From assembly GCA_020249025.1 (NCBI GenBank), contig JADCGM010000191.1:1-5046 (forward strand): a DNA stretch of 5,046 bases, written 5' to 3'. Under the pieces are notes generated by a model. The model was not told where the DNA came from. It saw only the letters and a list, made by a program, of their open reading frames with translations, and searched no databases. The stretch comes from Alphaproteobacteria bacterium (lineage in GTDB: Bacteria; Pseudomonadota; Alphaproteobacteria; Sphingomonadales; Sphingomonadaceae). Of the stretch, positions 1 through 5,046 are shown in pieces. The number at the start of each line of letters is the position of its first letter. Position 1 is the first letter of the stretch. Made by a program: the position numbers and the translations under genes.

Positions 1-718
1 CGACCTCGGGCGATCCGAACCAGTCGAGCCGTTCGCCGCGGTCGAGCATGAGCTGGAGCGCTGTGACGCCGATCGCCAGCAGGCCGAAGCCGATCATGTC
101 GAGCTTGCGCTCGGTGGTCGGGGATTCGTCGAGGCTCGCGGCGACGCCTGCGAAGGCGAGGATGCCGACCGGAAGGTTGACGTAGAACACCCAGCGCCAG
201 TCGAAATTCTCGGTCAGCCAGCCGCCGAGCACCGGCCCCATGATCGGCCCCAGCATGATGCCCATGCCCCACAGCGCCATCGCCTGCGGGTGGCGTTCCT
301 TGGGATAGACGTCGAGCATCGCCGCCTGGCTCAGCGGCACGAGGAACGCGCCGGCGATGCCCTGCAGCACGCGGAAGGCGACCATCTGCGTGAGGTTCTG
401 CGCGATGCCGCACAGCATCGAGGTCACGACGAACCCGCCGATCGCCCACAGGAACAGTCGCCGCCGCCCGATCCGGTCGGACAGCCAGCCGGTGATCGGC
501 AGCGCCACGGCCGAGGCGACGATGTAGCTCGTCAGCACCCAGGTGATGGTGTCCCGCGCCGCGCCGAGCGAGGCCTGCATGTGCGGCAGCGCCACGTTGG
601 CGATCGTCGAATCGAGCACCTGCATGATCGTCGCGAGCATCACCGAGACGGTGACGAGCGCGAGATTGGGCGCGGCGCGCGGACCGGCGGGAGCGGTGGG
701 GGCGGCAAGCGTGGCCAT
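1..718 (-). CDS. emrB: EmrB/QacA-type DHA2 family MFS drug efflux transporter, C-terminus beyond window
   Basis: This is the inner-membrane proton-driven pump of a tripartite multidrug efflux system. The N-terminal 239 residues are visible, against roughly 500-530 for the family, and the frame is open to the window edge. Motifs seen in order: LDSTIANVALP (residues 35-45, the DHA2 motif in helix 1), GWLSDRIGRRR (77-87, MFS motif A in the loop between helices 2 and 3), RVLQGIAGA (116-124, motif B with its buried Arg), the GPxxGPxxGG-like antiporter motif C around 153-166, and DWRWVFYVNLPVG (173-185), which is characteristic of the EmrB branch. The start ATG lies 29 bases after the emrA stop, with only a weak ribosome binding site, so translation may be partly coupled. 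It is the last visible gene of the marR-emrA-emrB unit. The substrate cannot be told from the sequence. Confidence 0.94.
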   Translation of the reverse strand, partial: MATLAAPTAPAGPRAAPNLALVTVSVMLATIMQVLDSTIANVALPHMQASLGAARDTITWVLTSYIVASAVALPITGWLSDRIGRRRLFLWAIGGFVVTSMLCGIAQNLTQMVAFRVLQGIAGAFLVPLSQAAMLDVYPKERHPQAMALWGMGIMLGPIMGPVLGGWLTENFDWRWVFYVNLPVGILAFAGVAASLDESPTTERKLDMIGFGLLAIGVTALQLMLDRGERLDWFGSPEV

Positions 719-747
719 GGATCAGCCGGACACGGCGGGGCCGCGCC

Positions 748-1806
748 TCACTCCGTTTCCACCGTCACCTTGGCGCTCAAGCCGGCGATAAGGGTGACGT
801 CCTTGGGCGCGTCGGTGAGCGTCAGCCGCACCGGTACGCGCTGGGTCACCTTCACCCAGTTGCCGCTGGCATTCTGCGCCGGCAGCACCGAGAACTCCGA
901 GCCGGTTCCGGCGCCGAGGCTGGCGACCCGCGCCTTCAGGGTCACGCCGGGATAGGCGTCGAGCTTCACGCTCGCGGGCTGGCCGATGCGCATCTCGTCG
1001 AGGTCGGTTTCCTTGAAGTTCGCTTCCACGAACGCGGGCGAGTCGGTGCGAACGATGCTGACGAGCGGAATGCCGGTCGCGGCGATGTTGCCGGTCTGGA
1101 GCCGGTCGGTCTGCGCCACGATGCCGTCGACCGGCGCGCGCACCTCAGTGCGCTGCAGGTCGAGCGCCGCCTTGGCGCGCTGCGCCAGCGCCGACTGCAC
1201 CAGCGGGTGCCGGTCGACCGGGCCGCTGTAGGGGCCGACTGCGGCGGCGGCGTTCGCCGACTTGGCGCGCGCTTCGGCGACGGCATTACGCGCCTGCTCG
1301 ACCGCATGGCGCGCCTCGTCATAGCGGGCGCGGGTGGTGAAGCCCTTGTCGAGAAGCTCCTGTTGCCGCCGGAGGTCGGTCTGGGCGAAGCGGACCTCCT
1401 CCTCGGCGTCGCGGATGCCGACGGTCTCGGTCGTGACGCCCGTGCGCAGCTGCGCGACCTGCAGCCGCGCCGAGGCGACCGCGGCGTCGGCCTGCTGGAG
1501 GGCGATCCGATAGGGGTCGGCATCGATGCGGAAGAGCAGGTCGCCGCGGCGGACGCGCTGGTTCTCGCGCACCGCCACCTCGACGAGGCGGCCGGTCACG
1601 TCGGCGCTCACCGACACCATGTCCTGCTGGACATAGGCGTTGTCGGTCGACACGCGGCCGTGGCCCGACCACCACATCCAGCCGCCGCCGATCAGCAGCA
1701 GCAACGGCACGATGCCCATCATCACCGGGCGCAGCCAGCGGCGGCGGCCAGCCCCGTCATCGAGGGCGACCGCGCCGGCGGTATCGATCTTGCGCATCTC
1801 GGTCAT
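748..1806 (-). CDS. emrA: EmrA/HlyD-family membrane fusion protein (periplasmic adaptor)
   Basis: This 352-residue protein is the periplasmic adaptor linking the EmrB pump to an outer-membrane channel. It has a short Arg-rich cytoplasmic N-terminus and one membrane anchor at about residues 27-47. The first lipoyl/barrel half follows (STDNAYVQQDMV, then VSADVTGRLVEV and RRGDLLFRID, about 53-96). An Ala/Gln/Arg-rich alpha-helical hairpin covers about 100-215. The second half contains TEVRAPVDGIV (220-230), and the EmrA signature EFSVLPAQNASGNW lies at about 304-317. The length is normal for the family. I chose the ATG at 1806: GAGGTGA, complementary to the end of 16S rRNA, lies just upstream. 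A GTG at 1812 (354 residues) and an ATG at 1797 are in-frame alternatives. The gene begins 10 bases after the marR stop, which indicates co-transcription. No tolC-like gene is present in the window. Confidence 0.95.
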   Translation of the reverse strand: MTEMRKIDTAGAVALDDGAGRRRWLRPVMMGIVPLLLLIGGGWMWWSGHGRVSTDNAYVQQDMVSVSADVTGRLVEVAVRENQRVRRGDLLFRIDADPYRIALQQADAAVASARLQVAQLRTGVTTETVGIRDAEEEVRFAQTDLRRQQELLDKGFTTRARYDEARHAVEQARNAVAEARAKSANAAAAVGPYSGPVDRHPLVQSALAQRAKAALDLQRTEVRAPVDGIVAQTDRLQTGNIAATGIPLVSIVRTDSPAFVEANFKETDLDEMRIGQPASVKLDAYPGVTLKARVASLGAGTGSEFSVLPAQNASGNWVKVTQRVPVRLTLTDAPKDVTLIAGLSAKVTVETE

Positions 1807-1816
1807 GGTCACCTCG

Positions 1817-2260
1817 TCAGCCCCGCGCCGCCTCGGGCGAGCGGGTGGAAAGATTGCTGCGGACGCGCTCCAGCATGGTTCGGAGCTGCGCCTGCTCGTC
1901 GGCGCTGAAGCCGGCGAGCGCCTCGCCGATCACCTCGCTGCCGAGGCCGCGCATGCTCGCGATCATCGGGTGGGCGGCGGGCGTCAGGAACAGCCGCCAG
2001 GCGCGGCGGTCGGCCGGATCGGGCCGGCGCTCGACGAGCCCCGCGTCCTGAAGCCGGTCGACCATCCGGCACAGCGTGATGTTCTCGACCTCGAGCCGGT
2101 CGGCGAGCCCGGCTTGGTTGATGCCCTCGCTGCGCGACAGCACCAGCAGCACCTGCCACTGCGCTTTCGTCACGCCCGTGGCCCGCGCGCGGGCGTCGAA
2201 GCTGCGCCGCACCAGCCGCGCCGCGTCCGACAACAGGAATCCGACCGTATCTTCCGACAT
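1817..2260 (-). CDS. MarR-family transcriptional regulator, probable repressor of the downstream emrAB genes
   Basis: This 147-residue protein is a dimeric winged-helix DNA-binding regulator, expected to lose DNA affinity when it binds a phenolic or drug-like ligand. Visible parts: an N-terminal dimerisation helix (FLLSDAARLVRRSFDAR), the GVTKAQWQVLLVLSR helix, the helix-turn-helix region (INQAGLADRLEVENITLCRMVDRL), and the wing with the conserved DxR element (PDPADRRAWRLFLT). A C-terminal dimerisation helix ends the protein. It is immediately upstream of emrA and emrB, the same order as the mprA/emrR-emrA-emrB operon of enterics. I chose the ATG at 2260. The frame stays open upstream to a GTG at 2314 and an ATG at 2281, but those starts fall inside the AT-rich promoter/operator region and would add residues (MQQEACLNKVS...) unlike the family. 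There is no ribosome binding site before 2260, which fits a leaderless or nearly leaderless message. Confidence 0.93.
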   Translation of the reverse strand: MSEDTVGFLLSDAARLVRRSFDARARATGVTKAQWQVLLVLSRSEGINQAGLADRLEVENITLCRMVDRLQDAGLVERRPDPADRRAWRLFLTPAAHPMIASMRGLGSEVIGEALAGFSADEQAQLRTMLERVRSNLSTRSPEAARG

Positions 2261-2270
2261 AAGCCGGCAG

Positions 2271-2296
2271 ATAATACGCATGCTTACTTTATTCAA
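2271..2296 (-). promoter_or_regulatory. Candidate promoter for the marR-emrA-emrB unit
   Basis: This is an AT-rich island in otherwise GC-rich DNA. On the minus strand it holds TTGAAT (2296-2291), resembling a -35 element, and TATTAT (2276-2271), resembling a -10. The spacing between them is only 14 bases. A weaker -10, TATCTG (2273-2268), sits at the usual 17 bases. Either would start transcription within a few bases of the marR ATG at 2260. This is inferred from sequence alone. Confidence 0.45.
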
Positions 2297-2299
2297 GCA
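2281..2299. promoter_or_regulatory. Candidate MarR operator (inverted repeat TGCTT-N9-AAGCA)
   Basis: The sequence TGCTTACTTTATTCAAGCA has perfect 5-base inverted arms around an AT-rich 9-base centre. It overlaps the candidate -35 region of the marR-emrAB unit, about 20 bases before the marR start. Its position and symmetry fit an autorepression site for the MarR protein. The arms are short and no second copy was seen, so this is a suggestion only. Confidence 0.4.
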
Positions 2300-2327
2300 C
2301 GCTTCTTGCTGCACTGCAGCAGCAGCG
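2300..2327 (-). terminator. Possible weak hairpin terminator after phyP
   Basis: On the minus strand, 12 bases after the phyP stop, an inner stem TGCTGC/GCAGCA (loop AGT) is nested in an outer stem CGCT/AGCG with small internal loops. That gives about 10 base pairs in total. No run of U follows, so this is not a canonical intrinsic terminator. It may only partly separate the stress-response transcript from the efflux operon. Confidence 0.28.
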
Positions 2328-2338
2328 ATACGCGGCGG

Positions 2339-4021
2339 TCAGCCGGCGAGCGGGAAATCGATGTGGTAGGCGCCGCGCTCGGCGTCGAAGACGAGCTTGG
2401 AGCGCATCTGCCGCGCCATGCCCTGAACGATCCGCGCCGCCGGCTCGGCGCCGGTCGCATAGCTGTCCTCGCCACGGAAGCTCGGCGCCTCGACGATAAG
2501 GGTCGCGCGGCCCTCGCGCGCACGCGCCGCGACCCGAACGGGCAGCGGCAGCCCCTGGGCGCGGCGCGCCGCAGAGGTCACAAGCTCGGTGATGAGGAAG
2601 GCGAGCGGGACCGCGGTGTCCTGCCCGACGTAGAGCCGCTCGACATCGCTGGCGATGGTGATCTGTGCCCCTTCCGAGGCCGACACGCTCTGTTCCAGAC
2701 CGGCGCACAGGTCCTGCGCAAGGCTGCGCAGATCGACGCCGCGCATCGCCTCGTCGTGGAACAGCCAGCGGTGGACGAGCGCCAGCGCATTCACCCGCTT
2801 CTGGATCGTCGCATAGGCGTAGGCGACCTCCGGATTGGGCGCGTCGCGCGATTGCAGGCTCAGGAGGCTGGCGACGATCTGGAGGTTGTTCTTCACCCGG
2901 TGATGAACCTCGCGGGTGAGCTTCTTCTGCGTGGCCAGCGCCTCGCGCAGCTCGGCCTCGTGCTGGCCGATGTCGTCGGCCATGCGGTCGAAGGCGGAGC
3001 CGAGCAGCGCCATTTCCTGATTGGTGAAGCGCCCGCCGACGCGCTGGCTCGAATCGCCGCGGCCGTAGCGGTCGACGACGCTGCGCATCGCTAGCAGCGG
3101 ATCGACGACGAGCGCACCGATGGTGAGCCAGCCGATGACAACCGCCGCCATCCACATCAGCGCCGGCAGCGCGATCGACAGCACCTGCATCGGCGTGATC
3201 CGCGCCGCCGGCTTGGCCAGCGCCAGCTCGACGCCGTCGACGCCGATCGGTGCGACCCCCATCCGCCAGTCCTCGCCGTCGGACCCGTCGACAGCGACGA
3301 AGCGGCCGGGCTCGACCGGACTGTCGGGGGCGGTGAAGCGGACATCAGGCCCCCAGACCGCCAGCGTTTCGCCGAAACGGCGCAGCTCGATGCGTTCGTC
3401 GGGCTGGAGGTCGTTGCGACGCAGCAGGTTGGCCACCGCGCCCCGGCCGAGCCGCGCGATCGCGACATCGCCCGAGCCGCCGGCGCCGACATCGCGCGCT
3501 GTCAGAAGCAGATCGCGTTCACGGGTCGTCTCGTCAATCGCCAGCGCACGCGCGAAGCGGCCCCAGGCGAGCTGGCGCGAGGCGGTGAGCGCGGTCGGGG
3601 CGATGCCGGGCATCCGACTGCCGGACGAGGCGCAGAGCAGGCGCCCGCCCGCGTCGACCCGGACGATGGCCGAGATATCGTTCGAGGCGCTGGCGATTTC
3701 GGTCAGCTGCCGGTCGCAGTCGGCGCGCCCCTCCGGAGTCGACGCATTGCCGATCAGCACGACCTGCAGCGTCGCGAAATTCTGGTCGAGCCGCGCCTCG
3801 ACCGCGCGGCGCACCGTCTCCAGCCGCACCTGCGCCAGCGCCGACTGGCTGGCGCGGACATCGCGGTAATTGTCGAGGCCGGCCAGCAGCGCCAGCACGC
3901 CGAGCGGCAGCAGCGAGAAGGCGAGCGCCAGCATCACCTGCGCCGACAGCGGCCAGCTGCGCACCCGCCGCCAACCCTGGCGGCGGAGGGGACCCGTGGC
4001 GAGACGCTTCACCGTGGCCAT
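2339..4021 (-). CDS. phyP: Membrane HisKA_2-family sensor protein with degenerate ATPase domain, PhyP-like regulator of PhyR
   Basis: This 560-residue protein has a membrane helix at about 23-49, an extracytoplasmic sensor region of about 225 residues with a Cys pair (102 and 130, in the context RADCD...GGRLLCAS), a second helix at about 280-306, and a HAMP-like linker. The HisKA_2 His box EVHHRVKNNLQIV follows, with His374 as the expected phospho-acceptor, and then a remnant ATPase domain. In that domain the N-box reads ITELVTSAARRA, with Ser483 where active kinases have Asn, and no DxGxG or glycine-rich G2 box is visible in the C-terminal 80 residues. The protein ends normally (YHIDFPLAG), so a frameshift is unlikely. 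In sphingomonads a HisKA_2 protein next to phyR/nepR (PhyP) acts negatively on PhyR, probably as a phosphatase. The position after nepR and the lost ATP-binding residues support that reading here. The start is ATG 4021, with no clear ribosome binding site; an in-frame TTG at 4057 would add 12 residues. An inactive sensor kinase of another pathway is less likely. Confidence 0.85.
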   Translation of the reverse strand: MATVKRLATGPLRRQGWRRVRSWPLSAQVMLALAFSLLPLGVLALLAGLDNYRDVRASQSALAQVRLETVRRAVEARLDQNFATLQVVLIGNASTPEGRADCDRQLTEIASASNDISAIVRVDAGGRLLCASSGSRMPGIAPTALTASRQLAWGRFARALAIDETTRERDLLLTARDVGAGGSGDVAIARLGRGAVANLLRRNDLQPDERIELRRFGETLAVWGPDVRFTAPDSPVEPGRFVAVDGSDGEDWRMGVAPIGVDGVELALAKPAARITPMQVLSIALPALMWMAAVVIGWLTIGALVVDPLLAMRSVVDRYGRGDSSQRVGGRFTNQEMALLGSAFDRMADDIGQHEAELREALATQKKLTREVHHRVKNNLQIVASLLSLQSRDAPNPEVAYAYATIQKRVNALALVHRWLFHDEAMRGVDLRSLAQDLCAGLEQSVSASEGAQITIASDVERLYVGQDTAVPLAFLITELVTSAARRAQGLPLPVRVAARAREGRATLIVEAPSFRGEDSYATGAEPAARIVQGMARQMRSKLVFDAERGAYHIDFPLAG

Positions 4022-4066
4022 GGGCCAGCCATAGCCCGCCGGGGGGCGGAGCGCCAAACCGCCGCG

Positions 4067-4222
4067 TCAGTCGAGCTTCTTGAGAAGGTCCAGCATGTCG
4101 TCGGGAACGCCTTCGACGACCGCGTCGCCGAAGATCTGGCGCAGCGACTCGCCCACCCGATCGCTGCGATCGTCGGCCTCCTCGGGCTGAGGAACTGGCG
4201 GTCGGTCGGGTTCGCGCGCCAT
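4067..4222 (-). CDS. nepR: NepR anti-sigma factor of the general stress response
   Basis: This is a 51-residue protein that is easily missed because of its size. NepR binds and inhibits the ECF sigma factor EcfG in the cytoplasm; phosphorylated PhyR binds NepR and releases the sigma factor. The C-terminal half shows the family core: VGESLRQIFGDAVVEGVPDD (residues 23-42) followed by MLDLLKKLD at the very end. This matches the two amphipathic helices with the conserved (V/I)PD turn. The first 22 residues are acidic and Pro-rich (PPVPQPEEADD), as is usual for the disordered NepR N-terminus. The frame is open upstream to about 4324 but has no ATG, so ATG 4222 is the likely start; its ribosome binding site is weak (GAG, 8 bases upstream). 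phyP follows 45 bases later, and phyR is divergent upstream. The EcfG-type promoter at 4347-4371 should drive the gene. A 79-codon ORF overlapping it in another frame is a shadow. Confidence 0.92.
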   Translation of the reverse strand: MAREPDRPPVPQPEEADDRSDRVGESLRQIFGDAVVEGVPDDMLDLLKKLD

Positions 4223-4295
4223 GCTGGGGTCTCGATACGCCTGTTCATTACATCGGTCCGGCGAGCGGCTCTCCTGATGGGGGAAGGCCCTGCTG

Positions 4296-4308
4296 CCGCA
4301 CCTTGCGG
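4296..4308 (-). other. Small hairpin in the nepR leader
   Basis: CCGCA and TGCGG form a perfect 5-base-pair stem around a 3-base loop. It lies inside the predicted untranslated leader of about 115 bases between the EcfG-type promoter and the nepR start. No function can be assigned; a chance occurrence is quite possible in DNA this GC-rich. Confidence 0.25.
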
Positions 4309-4346
4309 AGTCGGGCGCGCTTTAGCGACGGTCGGGCGAAGCAGGA

Positions 4347-4371
4347 AACAAAAAATCGGATGGGCGGTTCC
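4347..4371 (-). promoter_or_regulatory. EcfG (general stress sigma) promoter for nepR-phyP
   Basis: On the minus strand GGAAC (4371-4367) is followed after exactly 17 bases by GTT (4349-4347). This matches the alphaproteobacterial EcfG consensus of GGAAC with a spacer of 16-18 and GTT. The spacer ends in a T-run. It faces nepR, with a predicted start near 4338-4340 and a leader of about 115 bases. The position, directly upstream of a core stress-response gene, makes a chance match unlikely. It implies that the anti-sigma factor and the PhyP-like protein are induced by the sigma factor they restrain. Confidence 0.8.
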
Positions 4372-4435
4372 GGTTGGCGATTGGTCCCGTCGTCGCGCCG
4401 GGCCGGGGTGTCTTCCGGGGGTTTGGGCGCGGGGG

Positions 4436-4464
4436 TTGACGGGGCCGTGTGCCGCGTTCCATGT
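4436..4464 (+). promoter_or_regulatory. Weak candidate housekeeping promoter for phyR
   Basis: TTGACG (4436-4441) is a good -35 match. Seventeen bases later only CATGTC-like sequence (about 4459-4464) could serve as the -10, which is a poor match. If used, transcription would start near 4470, giving a leader of about 45 bases before phyR. No EcfG-type GGAAC element was found on this strand upstream of phyR. Confidence 0.25.
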
Positions 4465-4501
4465 CCGCGCCCTCCGCGTCGGGGGGCGCGTCCACGCATT
4501 T

Positions 4502-4506
4502 GGGAG
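4502..4506 (+). promoter_or_regulatory. Ribosome binding site deciding the phyR start
   Basis: GGGAG lies 8 bases before the ATG at 4515. An earlier in-frame ATG at 4461 would add 18 residues (MSAPSASGG...) but has no such site. The downstream start also gives the usual short PhyR N-terminus (MSLATEIAPHLPYLRRYARA). Confidence 0.7.
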
Positions 4507-4514
4507 TCACCCGC

Positions 4515-5046
4515 ATGTCGCTCGCCACCGAGATTGCCCCCCATCTGCCGTATCTGCGCCGTTACGCCCGCGCATTGACCGGCAGCCAGAGCCATGGCGA
4601 CGCCTTCGTCCGCGCCGCGCTGGAGGCGATCGTCAGCGCCCCCGACGATTTTCCGCGCGACGTCGATGCGCGCCTCGGCCTCTACAAGACCTTTCACGCC
4701 ATCTGGTCGTCGGCGAACCTCGACGTTCCCGACGAGGACAATGGCTCCGCGAGCGACTTCGAGCGCATCGCCCAGAATCGCCTCGCCGCGATCACGCCGC
4801 TGTCCCGCCAGGCGCTGCTGCTGACCGCGATGGAGGGCTTCACCAACGAGGACACCGCCTATCTCATCGAGGCGTCGCCGCAGGATGTGACCAGCCTCGT
4901 CAACGAGGCGCTCGCCGAGATCGAGCGGCAGACCGCGACCCGCGTTCTCATCATCGAGGACGAGCCGATCATCGCCATGGACATCGAATCGATCGTCCGC
5001 GACCTCGGCCATGACGTCACCGGCGTCGCCGTCACCCGCGACGAAG
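4515..5046 (+). CDS. phyR: PhyR response regulator, anti-anti-sigma factor of the general stress response, C-terminus beyond window
   Basis: PhyR has a sigma-like N-terminal domain that captures NepR once the C-terminal receiver is phosphorylated, which frees EcfG. The first 177 residues are visible of roughly 265 in the family. The sigma-like domain covers about 1-138: the sigma2-like part begins with IAPHLPYLRRYARALTGS (7-24), and the sigma4-like part has PLSRQALLLTAMEGFTNEDT (95-114) followed by IEASPQDVTSLVNEALAEIE. The receiver begins at 143 with RVLIIEDEPIIAMDIESIV, including the acidic pair Glu148/Asp149 that binds Mg2+. The phospho-acceptor Asp lies beyond the window. phyR is divergent from nepR-phyP across a 292-base region. 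ATG 4515 is chosen on the strength of GGGAG 8 bases upstream. Confidence 0.97.
   Translation, partial: MSLATEIAPHLPYLRRYARALTGSQSHGDAFVRAALEAIVSAPDDFPRDVDARLGLYKTFHAIWSSANLDVPDEDNGSASDFERIAQNRLAAITPLSRQALLLTAMEGFTNEDTAYLIEASPQDVTSLVNEALAEIERQTATRVLIIEDEPIIAMDIESIVRDLGHDVTGVAVTRDE

Noticed and set aside
290..955. Plus-strand ORF of 221 codons
   Set aside because: Arg/His/Gly-rich low-complexity product antisense to emrB and emrA, both of which have clear family motifs; a high-GC shadow.
2339..2560. Frameshift as the cause of the degenerate ATPase domain
   Set aside because: The frame continues with a normal kinase-like ending (YHIDFPLAG), and no alternative frame in this stretch showed a DxGxG box.
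1640..3094. Plus-strand ORF of 484 codons, with a similar 233-codon one at 1207-1908
   Set aside because: They run antisense across emrA, marR and phyP and end inside unrelated genes. No recognisable domain, and the composition is typical of the reverse strand of GC-rich genes.
2289..3155. Minus-strand ORF of 288 codons, with others at 1319-1675 and 3534-3974
   Set aside because: Out-of-frame, Arg-rich shadows of phyP and emrA; the true frames carry the domain motifs.
3120..3869. Plus-strand ORF of 249 codons, Ser/Arg-rich
   Set aside because: Antisense to the sensor region of phyP, with no domain and no ribosome binding site.
4009..4248. Minus-strand ORF of 79 codons beginning MNRRIETPAW
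   Set aside because: Overlaps nepR in another frame; only the nepR frame shows family conservation.
4433..4460. Second GGAAC on the minus strand (4460-4456) as another EcfG promoter
   Set aside because: No GTT at 16-18 bases downstream; the bases there are CAA-like.
4461..4514. Upstream in-frame ATG of phyR
   Set aside because: It lacks a ribosome binding site and adds a Ser/Gly-rich stretch not expected of PhyR; GGGAG supports the ATG at 4515.
4248..5012. Minus-strand ORF of 254 codons and a plus-strand ORF of 245 codons (4277-5014)
   Set aside because: Both overlap phyR in other frames. PhyR is unmistakable by its sigma-like and receiver domains.

Overview
The window is high-GC DNA from an alphaproteobacterium, most likely a sphingomonad. 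The evidence is the PhyR/NepR general stress response pair, an EcfG-type promoter (GGAAC-N17-GTT), and a HisKA_2 sensor protein directly downstream of nepR that resembles sphingomonad PhyP. The assignment rests on gene content and reading of protein sequence, not on a database search.

Layout. Five genes lie on the minus strand and one on the plus strand. At the right end, phyR (from 4515, plus strand, cut by the window edge) is divergent from nepR (4222 down to 4067), which is followed by a membrane HisKA_2 protein (4021 down to 2339). The 292-base divergent region between phyR and nepR carries a good EcfG-type promoter facing nepR. To the left is a second minus-strand unit: a MarR-family regulator (2260 down to 1817), an EmrA-type membrane fusion protein (1806 down to 748) and an EmrB-type DHA2 MFS transporter (718 down to the window edge). 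It has its own AT-rich promoter/operator region at about 2261-2300.

How the genes work together. In the known partner-switching pathway, phosphorylated PhyR binds the anti-sigma factor NepR and frees EcfG. Here both nepR and the adjacent membrane protein appear to be driven by an EcfG promoter, and both are predicted negative regulators, so the arrangement reads as delayed negative feedback. The membrane protein keeps the phospho-acceptor His box but has lost the N-box asparagine and the glycine-rich ATP-binding boxes. It is therefore better read as a PhyP-like phosphatase or pseudokinase than as an active kinase. No ecfG sigma gene lies between nepR and phyP, so it must be elsewhere.

The MarR-emrA-emrB unit matches the emrRAB type of autoregulated drug-efflux operon, with TolC-like export through the outer membrane supplied by another locus. 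There is no sign of mobile elements, tRNA or rRNA genes, or CRISPR arrays. The remaining long open frames on both strands are GC-rich shadows of these six genes.
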